Shown: positions 5,677 through 13,823 of the stretch, piece by piece
Position numbering within the stretch: position 1 is the first letter of the stretch
How the letters are laid out: every line of letters begins with the position of its first letter
Assembly: GCA_005887855.1 (NCBI GenBank)
Contig: VBQB01000175.1
Span: 1 to 13,823, forward strand
From: Verrucomicrobiota bacterium
Lineage (GTDB): Bacteria > Verrucomicrobiota > Verrucomicrobiae > Chthoniobacterales > UBA10450
Direction: 5' to 3'
DNA length: 13,823 nucleotides
The notes under the pieces: generated by a model
Seen by the model: the letters and a program-made list of their open reading frames with translations, nothing else
The model's database searches: none
What the model was told of the DNA's origin: nothing
Translations under genes and position numbers: made by a program

Positions 5677-8600
5677 ATGAAGAAACGTCCCTCTCCCCCC
5701 CTGTCGCGACCCGCAACCGGTTTGTGCCAAAATGGCAGCGAGCCCGATACCAAACAGTTGCTTGCGGCCTTGATGGCATTCAAACGCGGTGATTTTTCGG
5801 CACGGCTGCCGGATGACTGGACGGGCGTAACCGGCAAGATCGCAGATACATTCAATGATGTAATCACAACCACTCAACGCATGACCCAGGAACTAGAGCG
5901 AATCAGACGTGTGGTTGGAAAAGAAGGCCGGATCACGCAGCAGGCGTCGCTAGGCGATGTATCGAACTCTTGGGCCGATGCAATCAGATCGGTCAATGAC
6001 TTAATCGGTCATTTGGTTCAGCCGACGAGTGAAATGGCCCGCGTTATCGGTGCCGTGGCGAAGGGAGACTTGTCAAAAACGATGGCGACTGAAATCGAAG
6101 GCCAACCGCTTAAAGGAGAGTTTTTGCGCACGGCAAAAACCGTAAACACGATGGTTGACCAGCTCGGCGCTTTTGCTTCGGAAGTCACACGAGTGGCGCG
6201 CGAAGTCGGCACGGAAGGCAAACTGGGCGGTCAAGCGAAGGTCAAAGGCGTTGCTGGTACTTGGAAGGATCTGACCGAAAACGTCAACCTCATGGCGGGT
6301 AATCTTACGGCGCAGGTCCGCAATATCGCCACGGTGACGACCGCAGTAGCGAACGGTAATTTGACCAAGAAGATTACCGTCGATGTTAGAGGCGAGTTCC
6401 TTGAGTTGAAGGACACGGTTAACGTCATGGTGGATCAGCTGCGCTCTTTCGCCTCGGAGGTAACACGCGTGGCACGAGAAGTAGGTTCTGAAGGCATCCT
6501 CGGCGGACAAGCGCACGTAGAAGGTGTCTCCGGCACGTGGAAGGATTTGACCGATTCGGTTAATTTCATGGCGCGCAATCTCACCAGCCAGGTGCGAAAC
6601 ATTGCCGCGGTGACGACTGCGGTCGCAAAGGGTGATTTGTCGAAGAAGATCACCGTGGACGTGAAAGGAGAAATCCTTGAGCTGAAAAACACCATTAACA
6701 CGATGGTCGATCAGCTGAGTTCGTTTGCATCCGAGGTGACGCGCGTGGCCCGCGAGGTAGGCACGGAAGGAAAACTGGGCGGCCAAGCGGATGTCCGCGG
6801 CGTTGCAGGCACGTGGGAAGATTTGACCGACAACGTCAATATGATGGCCGGCAATCTCACGGCGCAAGTTCGCAATATTGCGGAAGTCACGACGGCGATC
6901 GCAAACGGTGATCTTTCGAGAAAGATCACCGTAGATGTGCACGGGGAGATCCTTGAAATGAAGAATACGATCAACACCCTGGTTGATCGACTGAGCTCAT
7001 TTGCGTCCGAAGTCACGCGCGTTGCCCGCGAGGTCGGTTCGGAAGGAATTCTCGGTGGTCAGGCGGATGTGCGAGGCGTTTCCGGCACATGGAAGGATCT
7101 GACCGACTCAGTCAATTTCATGGCCGGCAATCTAACCGCGCAGGTGCGCAACATTGCGCTAGTTACGACCGCCGTCGCGAACGGCGATCTGTCCAGGAAA
7201 ATCACGGTCGACGTGAAGGGGGAAATCGCAGAGTTAAAGAAGACGGTCAACACAATGGTTGACCAGCTGAGCTCGTTTGCCTCGGAGGTGACGCGCGTTG
7301 CGCGAGAGGTCGGTTCAGAAGGAATTCTTGGAGGTCAAGCGAGGGTGGAAGGCGTCGCTGGCACGTGGAAAGATTTGACTGACAGTGTGAATTCGATGGC
7401 CGGTAATCTGACCGGCCAGGTCCGCAATATTGCCGATGTTACGACAGCCGTCGCCCGCGGCGATCTGTCGAAAAAAATCACGGTCGATGTAAAAGGGGAG
7501 ATTCTTGAACTGAAAAACACCGTGAACACCATGGTGGATCAGCTCAATTCCTTTGCTTCGGAAGTGACTCGCGTCGCGCGCGAAGTCGGCACAGAAGGCA
7601 AGCTGGGAGGGCAAGCCACCGTTAAAGGCGTTGGCGGGACGTGGAAGGATCTGACCGAGAGCGTGAACTCCATGGCTGGCAATCTAACTAACCAGGTGCG
7701 CGGTATCGCGAAAGTTGTTACCGCAGTCGCAAATGGTGATTTGAGGCAAAAGCTTCTTCTCGCAGCCAAAGGTGAAATCGCCGAGCTCGCCGACACCATT
7801 AATAGCATGACGGACACGCTTGCCACTTTCGCGGATCAAGTTACAACGGTGGCGCGCGAGGTCGGTGTCGAAGGAAAGCTTGGCGGCCAGGCGAACGTGC
7901 CCGGCGCCGCCGGCACATGGCGCGATTTGACTGACAACGTGAACCGGCTGGCAGCGAATTTGACTACGCAGCTTCGTGCCATCGCCGACGTTGCGACGGC
8001 GGTTACGAAAGGCGACCTGACGCGTTCGATTCAGGTTGGAGCACAGGGGGAAGTCGCATTCGTGAAGGACAACATCAACGAGATGATCCGCAATTTGAAA
8101 GATACGACGTCGCGGAACGAAGAGCAGAACTGGCTTAAAACCAATCTCACGAAGTTCACACGCATGTTGCAAGGGCAAAGGAACCTCCTCACGATTGGCA
8201 AGCTTATCTTGTCAGAACTCGCTCCGGTGGTCTCGGCGCAACAAGGCGTCTTCTATATTATGGATGAATCGGCGGAGGAGCCTGAACTCAAGCTCTTGGC
8301 GAGTTATGCACACCGCGAGCGCAGATTTGTAAAGGACCGCTTCAGATTGGGCGAGGGTCTGGTTGGCCAAGCGGCGCTGGAAAAACAACGCATTCTCCTG
8401 ACCGATGTGCCGAACGATTCATCGCTCGAGCGCTTCAACTCGATGCACCAGGCGTTTCTCGATCAATTGACAGAGAGCATAGGCATTGTCCTCCATACAA
8501 TCGAGGCAAACACGCGGACGGAAAACCTGCTCAAGCAATCCCAATCGCTTGCTGTCGAACTCCAAAATCGCCAGGAGGAATTGCAGAAGACTAACCAGGA

Positions 8601-9720
8601 GTTGCAGGAAAAGGCGCGCTCCAATCTCGCGAAAGATCAATTTCTCGCCATGCTCAGTCACGAATTGCGCACGCCGCTTACACCGGTGCTGGCGTCCGCC
8701 TTCGCACTCGAGAATGAGCAGGCCTTGCCGGAGAATATTCGTGAATCACTGCAAATGATCCGTCGCAACGTGGAGTTGGAGGCTCGCCTCATCGATGATC
8801 TGCTCGATCTAACGCGTATTAGCAGAGGCAAGGTGCAACTCAACTTTGAAGTCGTTGACGCTCATGCGTTGTTGCGTAATGCCCTCGAGATTTGTCAGGT
8901 GGAAATCGAGCAAAAACATCTGGCGCTTCGGCTCGATCTCGGAGCGCAAAAAGTCCATCTGCGCGCAGACCCTGCGCGACTGCAGCAGATCTTTTGGAAC
9001 CTCATAAAAAACGCGGTGAAGTTTACACCCAGCGAAGGGCAAATTTGTATTTCCACGAGTAACAATTCCAGTGTTCAACTGCGAATTGAAGTAACTGATA
9101 CCGGCCTCGGGATTGAGCCGGAATCATTGCCGAAGATTTTCGACGCTTTTGAACAAGGAGGGCGGCCCCAACTAGGGGGACTAGGTCTTGGCCTTGCCAT
9201 TAGCAAGACACTTGTCGAAGCGCACGCCGGGACGATCATCGCGGAAAGCGCTGGTCGAAATAAAGGCGCCAGATTCACGTTGACTTTTCCAACGTGCGAA
9301 AAGGTGGATGCACAAGCCGCGCCCACGATTGCATTTGGGCCGCCGCAGCGCCACGCCATGCGCATATTACTTGTCGAGGATCACGAAGACACCAACCGTT
9401 CGCTTACGAATTTGCTTCGGCGGCGTGGCTATTATGTGCAGTCGGCTGGGAACATTCAATCCGCACGCGATCTGAGCTCGAAGGAGGAATTTGATGTGCT
9501 CATTAGCGATCTTGGTTTGCCCGATGGTAGCGGAATCGAGCTGATGCAAACGCTGCACTCCGCGCGGCCGCTTCTCGGAATTGCTCTGACCGGTTTTGGA
9601 ATGGAGGATGATATTCGCAAAAGTCATGAGGCGGGATTCCAGCATCATCTCGTCAAACCCATCGACCTAAACAAGCTGGATTCGCTTATTCAGGAAGGCG
9701 CAGCGGTGCGGCCGCAGTAG
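5677..9720 (+). CDS. Soluble poly-HAMP hybrid histidine kinase with C-terminal receiver
   Basis: A 1347-residue cytoplasmic sensor kinase with no transmembrane segment. Order: a divergent N-terminal HAMP unit (about 30-115); a long HAMP array (about 119-810) in which seven copies of T(R/T)VAREVG fall at residues 171, 263, 355, 447, 539, 631 and 723, exactly 92 apart; a GAF-like segment (about 832-945); a short coiled coil (948-985); HisKA with phospho-acceptor His995 in SHELRTP; HATPase with N box NLIKNAVKF (1108-1116), G1 DTGLGI, F box IFDAFEQ and G2 GLGLGL; and a receiver with Glu1234/Asp1235, phospho-acceptor Asp1278, Thr1305 and Lys1327. The array resembles group III (Nik1/Os-1 type) osmosensing kinases of fungi and their bacterial relatives. 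The GAF seems to lack about 35 central residues, and the kinase core is of a different subtype from usual group III proteins. An in-frame stop at 5668 fixes the ATG at 5677 as the earliest start. Stimulus and output are unknown. Confidence 0.95.
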   Translation: MKKRPSPPLSRPATGLCQNGSEPDTKQLLAALMAFKRGDFSARLPDDWTGVTGKIADTFNDVITTTQRMTQELERIRRVVGKEGRITQQASLGDVSNSWADAIRSVNDLIGHLVQPTSEMARVIGAVAKGDLSKTMATEIEGQPLKGEFLRTAKTVNTMVDQLGAFASEVTRVAREVGTEGKLGGQAKVKGVAGTWKDLTENVNLMAGNLTAQVRNIATVTTAVANGNLTKKITVDVRGEFLELKDTVNVMVDQLRSFASEVTRVAREVGSEGILGGQAHVEGVSGTWKDLTDSVNFMARNLTSQVRNIAAVTTAVAKGDLSKKITVDVKGEILELKNTINTMVDQLSSFASEVTRVAREVGTEGKLGGQADVRGVAGTWEDLTDNVNMMAGNLTAQVRNIAEVTTAIANGDLSRKITVDVHGEILEMKNTINTLVDRLSSFASEVTRVAREVGSEGILGGQADVRGVSGTWKDLTDSVNFMAGNLTAQVRNIALVTTAVANGDLSRKITVDVKGEIAELKKTVNTMVDQLSSFASEVTRVAREVGSEGILGGQARVEGVAGTWKDLTDSVNSMAGNLTGQVRNIADVTTAVARGDLSKKITVDVKGEILELKNTVNTMVDQLNSFASEVTRVAREVGTEGKLGGQATVKGVGGTWKDLTESVNSMAGNLTNQVRGIAKVVTAVANGDLRQKLLLAAKGEIAELADTINSMTDTLATFADQVTTVAREVGVEGKLGGQANVPGAAGTWRDLTDNVNRLAANLTTQLRAIADVATAVTKGDLTRSIQVGAQGEVAFVKDNINEMIRNLKDTTSRNEEQNWLKTNLTKFTRMLQGQRNLLTIGKLILSELAPVVSAQQGVFYIMDESAEEPELKLLASYAHRERRFVKDRFRLGEGLVGQAALEKQRILLTDVPNDSSLERFNSMHQAFLDQLTESIGIVLHTIEANTRTENLLKQSQSLAVELQNRQEELQKTNQELQEKARSNLAKDQFLAMLSHELRTPLTPVLASAFALENEQALPENIRESLQMIRRNVELEARLIDDLLDLTRISRGKVQLNFEVVDAHALLRNALEICQVEIEQKHLALRLDLGAQKVHLRADPARLQQIFWNLIKNAVKFTPSEGQICISTSNNSSVQLRIEVTDTGLGIEPESLPKIFDAFEQGGRPQLGGLGLGLAISKTLVEAHAGTIIAESAGRNKGARFTLTFPTCEKVDAQAAPTIAFGPPQRHAMRILLVEDHEDTNRSLTNLLRRRGYYVQSAGNIQSARDLSSKEEFDVLISDLGLPDGSGIELMQTLHSARPLLGIALTGFGMEDDIRKSHEAGFQHHLVKPIDLNKLDSLIQEGAAVRPQ
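6031..8106 (+). repeat. Tandem 276-bp HAMP-coding repeats inside the hybrid kinase
   Basis: The repeat period is 92 codons. The VAREVG anchor begins at 6187, 6463, 6739, 7015, 7291, 7567 and 7843, always 276 bases apart. Each unit holds a canonical half ([18 protein letters not shown]...) and a second HAMP-like half ([11 protein letters not shown]...GTWKDLT). Counting the divergent N-terminal unit (GD at 38-39), nine first-type and eight second-type halves are visible. Proteins are nearly identical between central units, but the DNA copies differ at most third codon positions. Confidence 0.9.
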
Positions 9721-9742
9721 CGGCCGACGCATTGTCTGAATT

Positions 9743-9774
9743 GTGGCGCGGGCTTCAATATCTTTGCGCGCCAC
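9743..9774. terminator. Hairpin between convergent kinase and acetyltransferase genes
   Basis: GTGGCGCG (9743-9750) and CGCGCCAC (9767-9774) form a perfect 8-bp GC-rich stem around a 16-base loop. It lies 22 bases after the kinase stop and 45 bases beyond the acetyltransferase stop on the other strand, so it could end both transcripts. The T tract is weak on each side, so it is not a textbook intrinsic terminator. Confidence 0.45.
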
Positions 9775-9819
9775 GACTTTCGTCAATGCTTTCGGAGGTA
9801 GTCTTGCACGAATTCTTGC

Positions 9820-10377
9820 CTACCGCGGTGTTGGCTCGACGGCCTGCTGCAAAGATTTGTCTTGCGGAGGTGACTTCGCGTCGGGAAGTCGCGCCGCGTT
9901 ACAAAGATAGAGAACAAGATCGTAGCCGCGCCCGCTCGGGAAGGGTTTCCCGTCGATTTTGAATCCATGATGAGGTGCAAAACGCATGGCTCGCTTATCG
10001 GCCCGGGTCGTCGCGAAAACATTCTCGTTCTTTGCGAAAGTGAGTAACTCACCGACAATGCGAGTCGACAGTCGTTGTCCTTGGTGCGATTTAGCTACGA
10101 CTACCCAACCCAACTCAACACGGTATTCGTCTGATGGGGTGGTTGCTCGCGCGTCGGCGAACACCCTTTTACGGTAGCCGGGCCCGGGGTGTTTTAGCGC
10201 GCCTACTCCGACGAGTTGACCATCTGACGCCCAAAGAAACAACAGGCGAGAGGCGTTGCGGATCCGTTGCGTTAAGCCTTGTGGATCGACAGCGCCGCCT
10301 TCGATGACAAGCTTCTCGAAATCGGCTAACGCCTGCGCTGTGCAATCCGAGGGCGAGAATATTGACGAAGTTAGCAT
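9820..10377 (-). CDS. GNAT family N-acetyltransferase
   Basis: A 185-residue acetyl-CoA-dependent acyltransferase. The GNAT fold can be followed: beta2-beta3 (LLFLWASDGQLVGVGALKHP, residues 45-64), beta4 and motif A (ELGWVVVAKSHQGQRLSTRIV, residues 88-108) where the pyrophosphate loop reads HQGQRLS, then FATTRADKRAMRFAPHHGFK (residues 121-140), the usual late helix and strand that position the substrate, and a final strand YDLVLYL. The loop lacks the second Gly of the commonest Q/R-x-x-G-x-G/A form (Arg at 102), as in some divergent GNATs. The last 27 residues are hydrophilic, Pro-rich and not part of the fold. It converges on the kinase gene and is probably transcribed alone, from a promoter in the gap at 10378 and beyond. 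Substrate (small molecule or protein) cannot be read from the sequence. Confidence 0.88.
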   Translation of the reverse strand: MLTSSIFSPSDCTAQALADFEKLVIEGGAVDPQGLTQRIRNASRLLFLWASDGQLVGVGALKHPGPGYRKRVFADARATTPSDEYRVELGWVVVAKSHQGQRLSTRIVGELLTFAKNENVFATTRADKRAMRFAPHHGFKIDGKPFPSGRGYDLVLYLCNAARLPDAKSPPQDKSLQQAVEPTPR

Positions 10378-11378
10378 CGCGGTGTTGTCGGGCTATTTCG
10401 CTTCCCAATGGAGGCGGGCGCGCAATGCTCAGAGACGGCAACAAGCTCAAAGAGAAACGCGTCTCCCAGATGGTCGTAGTAAAGGTGCTGACACATCGAT
10501 CGACGTTCCTTCCTTTCTGTCGCAAAAATCATATAGAGCTAGATGTTTAACCTAAAACATCCGAAATTATGTCACGTACTTCGACCTTACGCACGCCCGT
10601 CGACCTATGCGTCCAACATCCGCAGATCTGAAAGGCTTATGGCTACACGCCTATTCTCGCTCCTCACTGATCCAGGCGGACCGTTGGGTCGCTGACGTGG
10701 AGACAAGAAATTCTCAATCGCCAATTCCGTGCACTTATTTGCGCTGCCGTGGTCGCATATGCGCGACCTTTCACAAGTTACAAAATCGGAGCGCATCGTC
10801 GCCTCTAACGGAATGCAGACTGTCGCTAGGCGAGTAGGCAGCGCAAATCCAAAACGTGAGTGCATAGCTTGACGTAAACAAAACTGCCCTGCAAAATCGT
10901 TCTTAACAATCAGTAAAGCAGCCGGGTCGCTACGGCTAGAACAGGCAATCAACTACCCACAAACCGCACAAGCTTTCGATCTGGCGAGATTAGGATTCTG
11001 GATTCAATCGGCGGTGTCGATTACGCGATCGGCTTCACGGAAGCAGATCGAAAACTTTGATGCTGGAGTGAACATGTCTGAAGGTGTGACGGCTTGCACT
11101 GCACTCGCAGCTGCGGACGCGAGCGACGGGTCGGTTTTCGCTAACCAGCGATCTTTGCCGCGACTGTCGTGACATGGGCACGGCGATTCGAGCGTGACTG
11201 CGGGTCGCGGTTAATCGCTGGCAATCTCACCGAACGCAGTTGGAGTTGAGGCTGCGTCTCAGCACTGGATACCGCACTGGCGAACACCCTCCGTTGCTGA
11301 CGCGTATCGCGGCCAAAATCACCGCTTCATTGTGCGTGCGGATGAAATGCTAACTGCTTTGTGGAACTCGAATCAGGC
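10378..11378. other. One-kilobase gap without a convincing gene
   Basis: Short open frames exist on both strands but none shows motifs, composition or spacing typical of a gene, and the stretch 10953-11378 has hardly any open frame. The gap should contain the promoter of the acetyltransferase (near 10378, - strand) and the 3' end region of the beta-helix gene. A 6-bp hairpin GGTCGC/GCGACC (10751-10756 and 10763-10768) is present. At 11305-11364 (+) a stop-free stretch reads YRGQNHRFIVRADEMLTALW, which looks protein-like and might be the remnant of a decayed gene. I see no RNA gene. Confidence 0.5.
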
Positions 11379-13823
11379 TCAAGGCGCGACTAGGCTCCAG
11401 CCAGCCGAAAGAGTGGGACCGTAGGCGCTGCTAACATAAACATTATTGTTCAGGTAGTACAGCACTGTTTGTCGGGTGCTGGGATTGTAAAGCACATAAT
11501 CCGGCTTGCCGTCCCGGTTGAAATCGGCAGTCCCCGTCAATTCATAACCGCTTGCAATCGTCGGCCCAAAGGCGCTGCTGACATAAACATTGTTGTTCAT
11601 GTACCACACCGCCGTTTGGCGCGTGCCGGGATTGAAGAGTAAATAATCAGTTTTTCCATTCCGATTAAAATCCGCCACACCCACCAACCTCCAGCCAGCC
11701 GGAAGAGTTGGACCAGAGGCCCCGCCGGCATAAACATTGTTGTTCATGTACCAGACAGCCGTGGCTCGCGTGGTCGCATTGTACAACACATAATCTGGCT
11801 GGCAGCCCGTGTTAAATCTGCCGACCGCTACCAATGCCCAACCGCTAGGGGGGGTTGGGCCAAAGGCGCTACTGACAAGCGTGACCCCGGAGAGATACCA
11901 GATCGCCGTTTGACGCGTGCTGGCGTTGAAGAGCGCATAATCATTTTTTCCATTCCGATTAAAATCCGCCACACCTGCTAACCCCCAGCCGGCCGGAAGA
12001 GTCGGACCATAGGCGCTGCCGGCATAAACATTGTTGTTCATGTACCACACGGCCGTTTGGCGCGTACCCCCGGCGTAGAGCACATAATCCGGTTTGCCGT
12101 CCTGGTTGAAGTCTGCGTTTGGGGGGCCGCATGTCGGTGTCGGCGTAGGAGTCGCGGTGGGCCTCGGTGTCGGGGTCGGAGTCGGCGTGGGCCTCGGCGT
12201 AGGCGTGGGGGTCGGGGTGGGCCTCGGCGTGGGCGTAGGCGTTACCGTTGGATCAGGCGTGGGCGTCGCCGTCGGCTCCGGAGTTGGGGTCGCGCTTGGA
12301 TCAGGCGTAGGCGTGGGCGTCGCCGTTGGCCCGGGAGTTGGGGTCGCGCTTGGATCAGGCGTAGGCGTAGGCGTCGCCGTTGGCTCGGGAGTTGGGGTCG
12401 CGCTTGGATCAGGCGTAGGCGTGGGCGTCGCCGTTGGCTCGGGAGTTGGCGTCGCGCTTGGTATAGGCGTGGGCGTTGGCTGTCCGCTCACCAACGGATG
12501 CGGATAAGTAAACGTGCCCGTGTAAGCAACGCCGTTGAGTGCCGCGGTGTACCGCGAAGAAACTACCGCTGGAGTCGTGTCTGCGGGAAAGCCGCCGCCG
12601 AGGTTAACGTAATCTATGTTAAGCTTTGTTGTCGGTTGCTGCGCCGGAGCATCAAAACCCAAAGCGGTATTGGTTCGCGTATAGACATTATTCCAAGAAT
12701 AGCACGGTTCTAATGCAGAATGCGGCCAGGAGGCCCTGCCAGTGGTCGTGTTGATCGGCGGGACACCAACGATCTGGTCGGTCTTGCCGCGCCCGTTCTG
12801 ATCCATCATTATCAGAACGCGGTGAATCTCGTAACGGTCGCCTGCATTGAAGATCAAATAGCGGCCTGCAGTATCGGTGCCAGTATAATAAAAATAAGTG
12901 ATCGTGTTCGATGTATTGGAAATGACATAGGAACCATAGGCATCAGTAAGATTAAGGTTCTTGATGCTATACCCAACCCATTGATTCACCGCCCAATTTT
13001 TCGTCGAATCATGAATGACGCCTCGCGAGTTAACCGAGCTAGTGTCCGTCCCGGAATTGAATAGAAACGGCAGATGTCCCTCCACGAAAGTCCGGTTTCC
13101 TTCCGTGTCGTTTGCGTCCCACGGGCTTGTTCCGTCCGCTATTCCCCAAACCGGATCAGGGCGTGAGGGCGTTTCGCGGAAGTTCGAAAGACTGCAGTGA
13201 CTACCGGTACTAGATGCGGTCCCAGTAAAAACATTATCATGCCAAAAACTTGTGCCAGATCGTTGCCCTCCTCCACCCCATGGAACTGTAATATTGACTG
13301 TATTGTCATAAAATTCATCTGCGCGATTACCACGGGGTGCTGAGCCTTCGGTTCCGTGGCCTTCGGGAATGACATTTTGTAAGTAATTATGACGTACGAC
13401 CCACCGCGCACCAAAAAGCGTATCAACCAGAGATCGTGCAGCGACTGCGTTGATCCTGATGACCGTATTGTCCTCTATGAAAAAGAACTTCTCTGTGCCA
13501 TACCACGGGTAATCAGCCCACGATCCATTGCCGTTTATTTGATTAGCCCCTCCATAGGCATTATGCCAAACATAAAACGGGATACTATTCCCGCGACACT
13601 CTAGCACATTATGATCCGCGACCCCATAAACCCAGCCATTAACCCAGATCAGTTTACCCTGATAAAGTGAAGCGAAATGGCAATGGTCAATGCGCATCGA
13701 GGTGTTAGGAGACGCCCCTCCGCTATGAAGACGAAATGCTCCGTCGCCCAAGGGAAATGTTGTGCTGATACCAGGAGCAAATGTAACCCCGGTCAAACGA
13801 AATGACTGGCTCGGATTCAGTGT
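11379..13823 (-). CDS. Large beta-helix protein with Pro/Thr linker and FG-GAP-like repeats (5' end outside window)
   Basis: The frame is open to the right edge, so this is the C-terminal 814 residues of a larger protein; the Leu codon (TTG) at 13794-13796 is not a convincing start. Three parts are visible. First (about 12480-13823), a right-handed parallel beta-helix-like region with short N-rich turns ([43 protein letters not shown]), interrupted at about 12771-13028 by a module starting [20 protein letters not shown] and ending [20 protein letters not shown]. Second (12132-12479), a 116-residue linker of almost only Thr, Pro, Ala, Asp, Glu, Ser and Arg. Third (11382-12116), five 49-residue repeats with [12 protein letters not shown] acidic loops, like FG-GAP/VCBS calcium-binding blades. 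Beta-helix plus extended linker suggests an exported or surface protein, perhaps binding or cutting polysaccharide, but the signal peptide would be off-window and no catalytic residues can be assigned. No sortase or PEP-CTERM signal at the C-terminus. Confidence 0.85.
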   Translation of the reverse strand, partial: TLNPSQSFRLTGVTFAPGISTTFPLGDGAFRLHSGGASPNTSMRIDHCHFASLYQGKLIWVNGWVYGVADHNVLECRGNSIPFYVWHNAYGGANQINGNGSWADYPWYGTEKFFFIEDNTVIRINAVAARSLVDTLFGARWVVRHNYLQNVIPEGHGTEGSAPRGNRADEFYDNTVNITVPWGGGGQRSGTSFWHDNVFTGTASSTGSHCSLSNFRETPSRPDPVWGIADGTSPWDANDTEGNRTFVEGHLPFLFNSGTDTSSVNSRGVIHDSTKNWAVNQWVGYSIKNLNLTDAYGSYVISNTSNTITYFYYTGTDTAGRYLIFNAGDRYEIHRVLIMMDQNGRGKTDQIVGVPPINTTTGRASWPHSALEPCYSWNNVYTRTNTALGFDAPAQQPTTKLNIDYVNLGGGFPADTTPAVVSSRYTAALNGVAYTGTFTYPHPLVSGQPTPTPIPSATPTPEPTATPTPTPDPSATPTPEPTATPTPTPDPSATPTPGPTATPTPTPDPSATPTPEPTATPTPDPTVTPTPTPRPTPTPTPTPRPTPTPTPTPRPTATPTPTPTCGPPNADFNQDGKPDYVLYAGGTRQTAVWYMNNNVYAGSAYGPTLPAGWGLAGVADFNRNGKNDYALFNASTRQTAIWYLSGVTLVSSAFGPTPPSGWALVAVGRFNTGCQPDYVLYNATTRATAVWYMNNNVYAGGASGPTLPAGWRLVGVADFNRNGKTDYLLFNPGTRQTAVWYMNNNVYVSSAFGPTIASGYELTGTADFNRDGKPDYVLYNPSTRQTVLYYLNNNVYVSSAYGPTLSAGWSLVAP
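11382..12116 (-). repeat. Five 147-bp (49-residue) FG-GAP-like repeats
   Basis: Five consecutive units of exactly 49 residues, each beginning with an (A)DFN.(D/N)GK.DY-type loop, followed by TRQTA(V/I)WY and NNNVY, and ending GPT...GW.L. Units 1, 2, 4 and 5 keep the acidic/Asn loop, while unit 3 reads [10 protein letters not shown]. The repeats account for the whole C-terminus of the beta-helix protein and probably form stacked blades. Confidence 0.88.
12132..12479 (-). repeat. Pro/Thr linker made of 54-bp and 30-bp tandem repeats
   Basis: On the + strand, units starting GGATCAGGCGT begin at 12250, 12298, 12352 and 12406, spaced 48, 54 and 54, with the last unit ending at 12459 (54 bases). 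The last three are almost identical at DNA level. A second set with GTGGGCCTCGG at 12157, 12187 and 12217 has a 30-bp period. They encode [18 protein letters not shown] and [10 protein letters not shown] units. The near identity of DNA copies points to recent slippage or unequal exchange, so length probably varies between strains. Confidence 0.9.

Noticed and set aside
6073..6942. Long open frames on the - strand across the kinase repeats
   Set aside because: They recur in each 276-bp unit because the DNA repeats, and they have no motifs. The + strand kinase is unambiguous.
6187..7870. Regularly spaced repeats that could suggest a CRISPR or other array
   Set aside because: The 276-base period is coding, in frame, and the spacers are as conserved as the repeats; it is a HAMP domain array.
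9732..9962. Small + strand frame after the kinase
   Set aside because: It overlaps the C-terminal part of the acetyltransferase on the - strand and shows basic, low-information sequence.
10605..10952. 115-residue - strand frame in the 1-kb gap
   Set aside because: No recognisable motif, no ribosome binding site, and composition like random translation. A competing + frame of similar quality overlaps it.
12057..12713. Open frames on the + strand encoding VGVGVG- and RRGRR-rich proteins
   Set aside because: They are mirror readings of the Pro/Thr linker of the - strand beta-helix protein. The - strand frame has domains on both sides and the + frames have none.
13794..13796. TTG as start codon of the beta-helix protein
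   Set aside because: The frame stays open to the edge with beta-helix-like sequence ([13 protein letters not shown]) before it, so the true start lies outside the window.

Overview
The window looks like a piece of chromosome from a moderately GC-rich, probably soil-dwelling bacterium. The closest match from memory is Verrucomicrobiota (Chthoniobacterales type), with Acidobacteriota as the alternative. This rests on a soluble poly-HAMP hybrid kinase, an HdeD-like membrane protein, a beta-helix protein joined to FG-GAP-like repeats by a Pro/Thr linker, and short dispersed intergenic repeats. It is an inference from gene style; there is no rRNA or tRNA in the window to anchor it.

Region 1 (1-4214, all + strand) is metabolic. 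It holds the 3' two thirds of a glutamate dehydrogenase, then after 6 bases an aldose-1-epimerase-like protein, then a conserved 304-residue protein of unknown function, then a complete fumarylacetoacetase (last step of tyrosine/homogentisate breakdown). Glutamate dehydrogenase and fumarylacetoacetase both fit amino-acid catabolism. The intergenic gaps at 1808-1878 and 2788-2915 carry repeat-like DNA; the second is bounded by perfect 9-bp inverted repeats and contains the stop codon of the unknown gene.

Region 2 (4215-5676, + strand) holds a small uncharacterised gene that appears frameshifted (4348-4738) and a six-helix HdeD/DUF308 membrane protein with a strong ribosome binding site. Small dyads lie upstream of the HdeD gene and of the following kinase.

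Region 3 (5677-9720, + strand) is a 1347-residue soluble hybrid histidine kinase. It has a very regular 92-residue poly-HAMP array, a GAF-like segment that seems to have lost its centre, HisKA, HATPase and a C-terminal receiver. It is the most interesting object in the window.

Region 4 (9721-13823) is read from the - strand. It has a GNAT acetyltransferase (9820-10377), about 1 kb with no convincing gene (10378-11378), and the 3' part of a large, probably exported beta-helix protein with a Pro/Thr linker and five 49-residue FG-GAP-like repeats. That gene continues past the right edge. A hairpin at 9743-9774 lies between the convergent kinase and acetyltransferase genes.

No CRISPR array, transposase, tRNA or rRNA was seen.
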